Position numbers and translations under genes: made by a program. Positions 5,478 through 6,835 of a stretch of DNA of 6,835 bases are shown here, one piece after another (positions within the stretch are counted from its first letter, which is position 1; each line of letters opens with the position of its first letter). The DNA comes from an uncultured Caryophanales bacterium (GTDB taxonomy: Bacteria > Bacillota_I > Bacilli_A > RF39 > UBA660). The stretch covers positions 1 through 6,835 of the forward strand of contig CAMSXY010000067.1 in the NCBI GenBank assembly GCA_947065955.1. The letters run 5' to 3'. Below the pieces are notes generated by a model that saw only the letters and a program-made list of their open reading frames with translations, was not told the DNA's origin and did not search any database.

Positions 5478-6071
5478 TTAAAAGTTCCAAACGTCGTCGT
5501 CGTTTTTTTCTTCTCTTAATCCTTGAATATCAGGAAGTGGAATTTGTATATTTTCCTCTTCTTTGATCTGCTCACGTGAAACTTCTTTTTCAAAAGGCTC
5601 TTCTTGTACTTCCTCTAAAGGTTGATACAAATCTTCAAAACTTTCTAAAGATGGCGTTTCTTTTTTCATGGTTGGGGTTTCTACACGACTTTCTAAAGTT
5701 CTTGGAATAACTTCCTCTTTTCGAGCTCTAGTATCTCCAAAAGGAACGGTTAATTCTTGTGGAACTTTTTCTCCTATTTCGCTTTGTATTTCCTCTTTTT
5801 TAGGAGGAACGGGTTCCGTGACTCTGTCTATAAAAGGATCTTTTTTTAATACGTTCGCATTTTCTAAAACCGCTTGATTTATACGCGTGTCTTTAGCTTG
5901 CTCCACTTGTTCCATAACTTCCTCTTCTTTTTTCTTTTGAATATTTTTTTCTTTCTTCGAAACTTTTTTAGAACCAAATTGTGTTTTTTCTGCTAAATAT
6001 CCAATCACAATCATTAAAATAACAATAAACCCAATAATAAACCAAATATAATTTTCTAATAAGAAATCCAT
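5478..6071 (-). CDS. Single-pass membrane protein with a long charged, disordered tail
   Basis: This encodes 197 residues. One membrane helix occupies about 8-26 (IWFIIGFIVILMIVIGYL) after a short acidic N-terminus. The Lys-rich stretch at 35-49 (KKVSKKEKNIQKKKEEE) directly after it predicts a cytoplasmic C-terminus. From about 50 on the chain is Glu/Lys/Pro-rich, low in hydrophobics and probably disordered, with repeated PxxKKEE and EEVQEEP-like stretches. It closes with the distinct DDDVWNF. Such a tether with a short terminal motif suggests that it docks a cytoplasmic partner at the membrane, for example in the division or envelope machinery; this is inference and no family name is recognised. 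GGAGG (6079-6083) stands seven bases before the ATG. It has its own promoter (6091-6124) and a strong terminator (5418-5453), so it is monocistronic. Confidence 0.85.
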   Translation of the reverse strand: MDFLLENYIWFIIGFIVILMIVIGYLAEKTQFGSKKVSKKEKNIQKKKEEEVMEQVEQAKDTRINQAVLENANVLKKDPFIDRVTEPVPPKKEEIQSEIGEKVPQELTVPFGDTRARKEEVIPRTLESRVETPTMKKETPSLESFEDLYQPLEEVQEEPFEKEVSREQIKEEENIQIPLPDIQGLREEKNDDDVWNF

Positions 6072-6090
6072 TTTCTTTCCTCCTATCCTT

Positions 6091-6124
6091 ATTTAATCAT
6101 AACATCATTTTTAGTTCATTTCAA
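6091..6124 (-). promoter_or_regulatory. Promoter of the 5478-6071 gene
   Basis: On the minus strand TTGAAA (6119-6124) and TATGAT (6096-6101) are exactly 17 bp apart, a good sigma-A promoter. The same -10 region reads TATGATTAAAT, like the other minus-strand promoters of this window. It lies in the 68-base gap after trmL, where I see no terminator for trmL. Confidence 0.65.
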
Positions 6125-6139
6125 TACTTTCCAACCAAC

Positions 6140-6652
6140 TTATTCGTCTTTTAAAAGATAATCGTTTCCTTTAAAAGGATCATAGCAAAGTAAATTTGGA
6201 AAATTTTGTTGTCTTAATACTTCAAAAAGCATAATGGCAACACAATTGGATAAATTAAGAGCCCGAATGTTTCCATTAATAGGAATTCTCATACAATGAT
6301 CTAGATGATCTTTTAAAATCTGTTTGGGAATTCCTGTACTCTCTTTTCCAAAAATTAAATAGATATCTTCCTTTACATCTTGGTAAGAAAAAGATGTATA
6401 AGGTTTTGTTCCATATCGTGTTAAAAAGTAGTAAATCCCTTTATTTTCTTTTTCAAAAGTTTCAAAATTTTTATAAATTTTATACTGACAATGTTCAATA
6501 TAATTTACACCACTTCTTTTAATACTTGCATCGTCCATTTTAAAACCTAATGGTTCAATTAAATGAAGCATAACTCCAGTTCCTGCACATGTTCGCATAA
6601 TATTGCCTGTATTGCCTGGAATCTCTGGTTCATAAAGAACAATATGTATCAT
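6140..6652 (-). CDS. trmL: tRNA (cytidine/uridine-34-2'-O)-methyltransferase TrmL
   Basis: This SPOUT-class methyltransferase 2'-O-methylates the wobble nucleotide of tRNA-Leu isoacceptors using S-adenosylmethionine, in the cytoplasm as a homodimer. It has 170 residues against about 155-160 for E. coli TrmL (YibK) and the Bacillus homologue (CspR); the extra length is a short C-terminal tail. All three SPOUT motifs are present. Motif 1 is PEIPGNTGNIMRTCAGTG (9-26), with the conserved Arg20. Motif 2 is IFGKESTGIP (100-109). Motif 3 is MRIPINGNIRALNLSNCVAI (121-140), which forms the trefoil knot that binds the cofactor. The LNLSNCVAI and LFEVLRQ stretches favour TrmL over the larger rRNA and TrmH-type enzymes. 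The ATG (6650-6652) overlaps the TGA of the upstream gene by 4 nt, and GGGGA serves as ribosome site, so the two are translationally coupled. Confidence 0.93.
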   Translation of the reverse strand: MIHIVLYEPEIPGNTGNIMRTCAGTGVMLHLIEPLGFKMDDASIKRSGVNYIEHCQYKIYKNFETFEKENKGIYYFLTRYGTKPYTSFSYQDVKEDIYLIFGKESTGIPKQILKDHLDHCMRIPINGNIRALNLSNCVAIMLFEVLRQQNFPNLLCYDPFKGNDYLLKDE

Positions 6653-6835
6653 AAATAATCCCCATTCTTTTCTAAAAATATTTGAATATTTTCAAGGGTG
6701 GTGTTTTCGTTAATTTCTAAAAAATCAACAATTTTCCCTTCTACAAAGGAAAATAGAAAGGAACTATTTTCCTTCACAGATGGAAATATATTATTAGAAT
6801 ACTCTATTTTCAAACGTTCTAAAAAATCTTTTTCA
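6649..6835 (-). CDS. 3' end of an upstream gene, possibly thioredoxin-like (partial)
   Basis: An open frame enters from the right edge and ends in TGA at 6649-6651, giving the last 61 residues of a protein whose start is outside the window; the first whole codon begins at 6834. The visible part contains SSFLFSFVEGKIVDFLEI and then ENIQIFLEKNGDYL. A strand, a turn with G-K-I-V-D, and a last helix ending FLEKNG are the usual close of thioredoxin-fold proteins, but the CxxC region would lie outside and cannot be checked. The stop overlaps the trmL start as ATGA, so the two form an operon. It could equally be an unrelated small protein. Confidence 0.6.
   Translation of the reverse strand, partial: EKDFLERLKIEYSNNIFPSVKENSSFLFSFVEGKIVDFLEINENTTLENIQIFLEKNGDYL

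Noticed and set aside
5668..5877. Plus-strand ORF of 69 codons
   Set aside because: It is antisense to the charged tail of the membrane protein; the low-complexity Glu/Lys codons lack stops on the opposite strand by composition.

Overview
The window is AT-rich and reads as a chromosomal piece of a low-GC Bacillota. The codon use, strong purine-rich ribosome binding sites and Bacillus-type extended -10 promoters suggest a gut-type Bacilli/Erysipelotrichia/RF39-like lineage, but the lineage is an inference. The genes read through with the standard code: Trp is TGG, and TGA ends one gene, so a Mycoplasma-type code is unlikely. All genes but one are on the minus strand. I saw no tRNA, rRNA, CRISPR array, transposase or phage gene.

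Positions 1-1870 hold two tandem paralogues for exported proteins of unknown function. The first is cut by the window edge; the second is complete at 289 aa. Each is preceded by a similar block of an A/T-stem hairpin, a T run and an ATGATA-type -10. Positions 1871-2303 are a long AT-rich divergent spacer with a perfect 30-bp palindrome over the probable -10 of the only plus-strand gene. That gene (2304-2819) encodes a UPF0316/YebE-type membrane protein. It converges on a minus-strand pair across a compact bidirectional terminator whose arms contain both stop codons.

The minus-strand pair (3179-3718 and 2839-3186) overlaps by 8 nt. The upstream member looks like a zinc metallopeptidase-fold protein that has lost its catalytic residues; the downstream one is unrecognised. 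Next come gpmI (3819-5318, the glycolytic cofactor-independent phosphoglycerate mutase), a one-pass membrane protein with a charged disordered tail (5478-6071) that has its own promoter and terminator, trmL (6140-6652, tRNA wobble 2'-O-methyltransferase), and the 3' end of a gene overlapping trmL by 4 nt (possibly thioredoxin-like).

The right half is mostly housekeeping genes in short, separately promoted units. Four minus-strand genes share a TATGATA-type -10 whose downstream edge lies 18-21 nt from the chosen start codon, implying very short leaders. The less ordinary content is the exported paralogue pair with its orphan upstream hairpin, the palindromic control region, and the apparently inactivated peptidase pair. 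I do not see a complete new system, and nothing in the sequence ties these items together.
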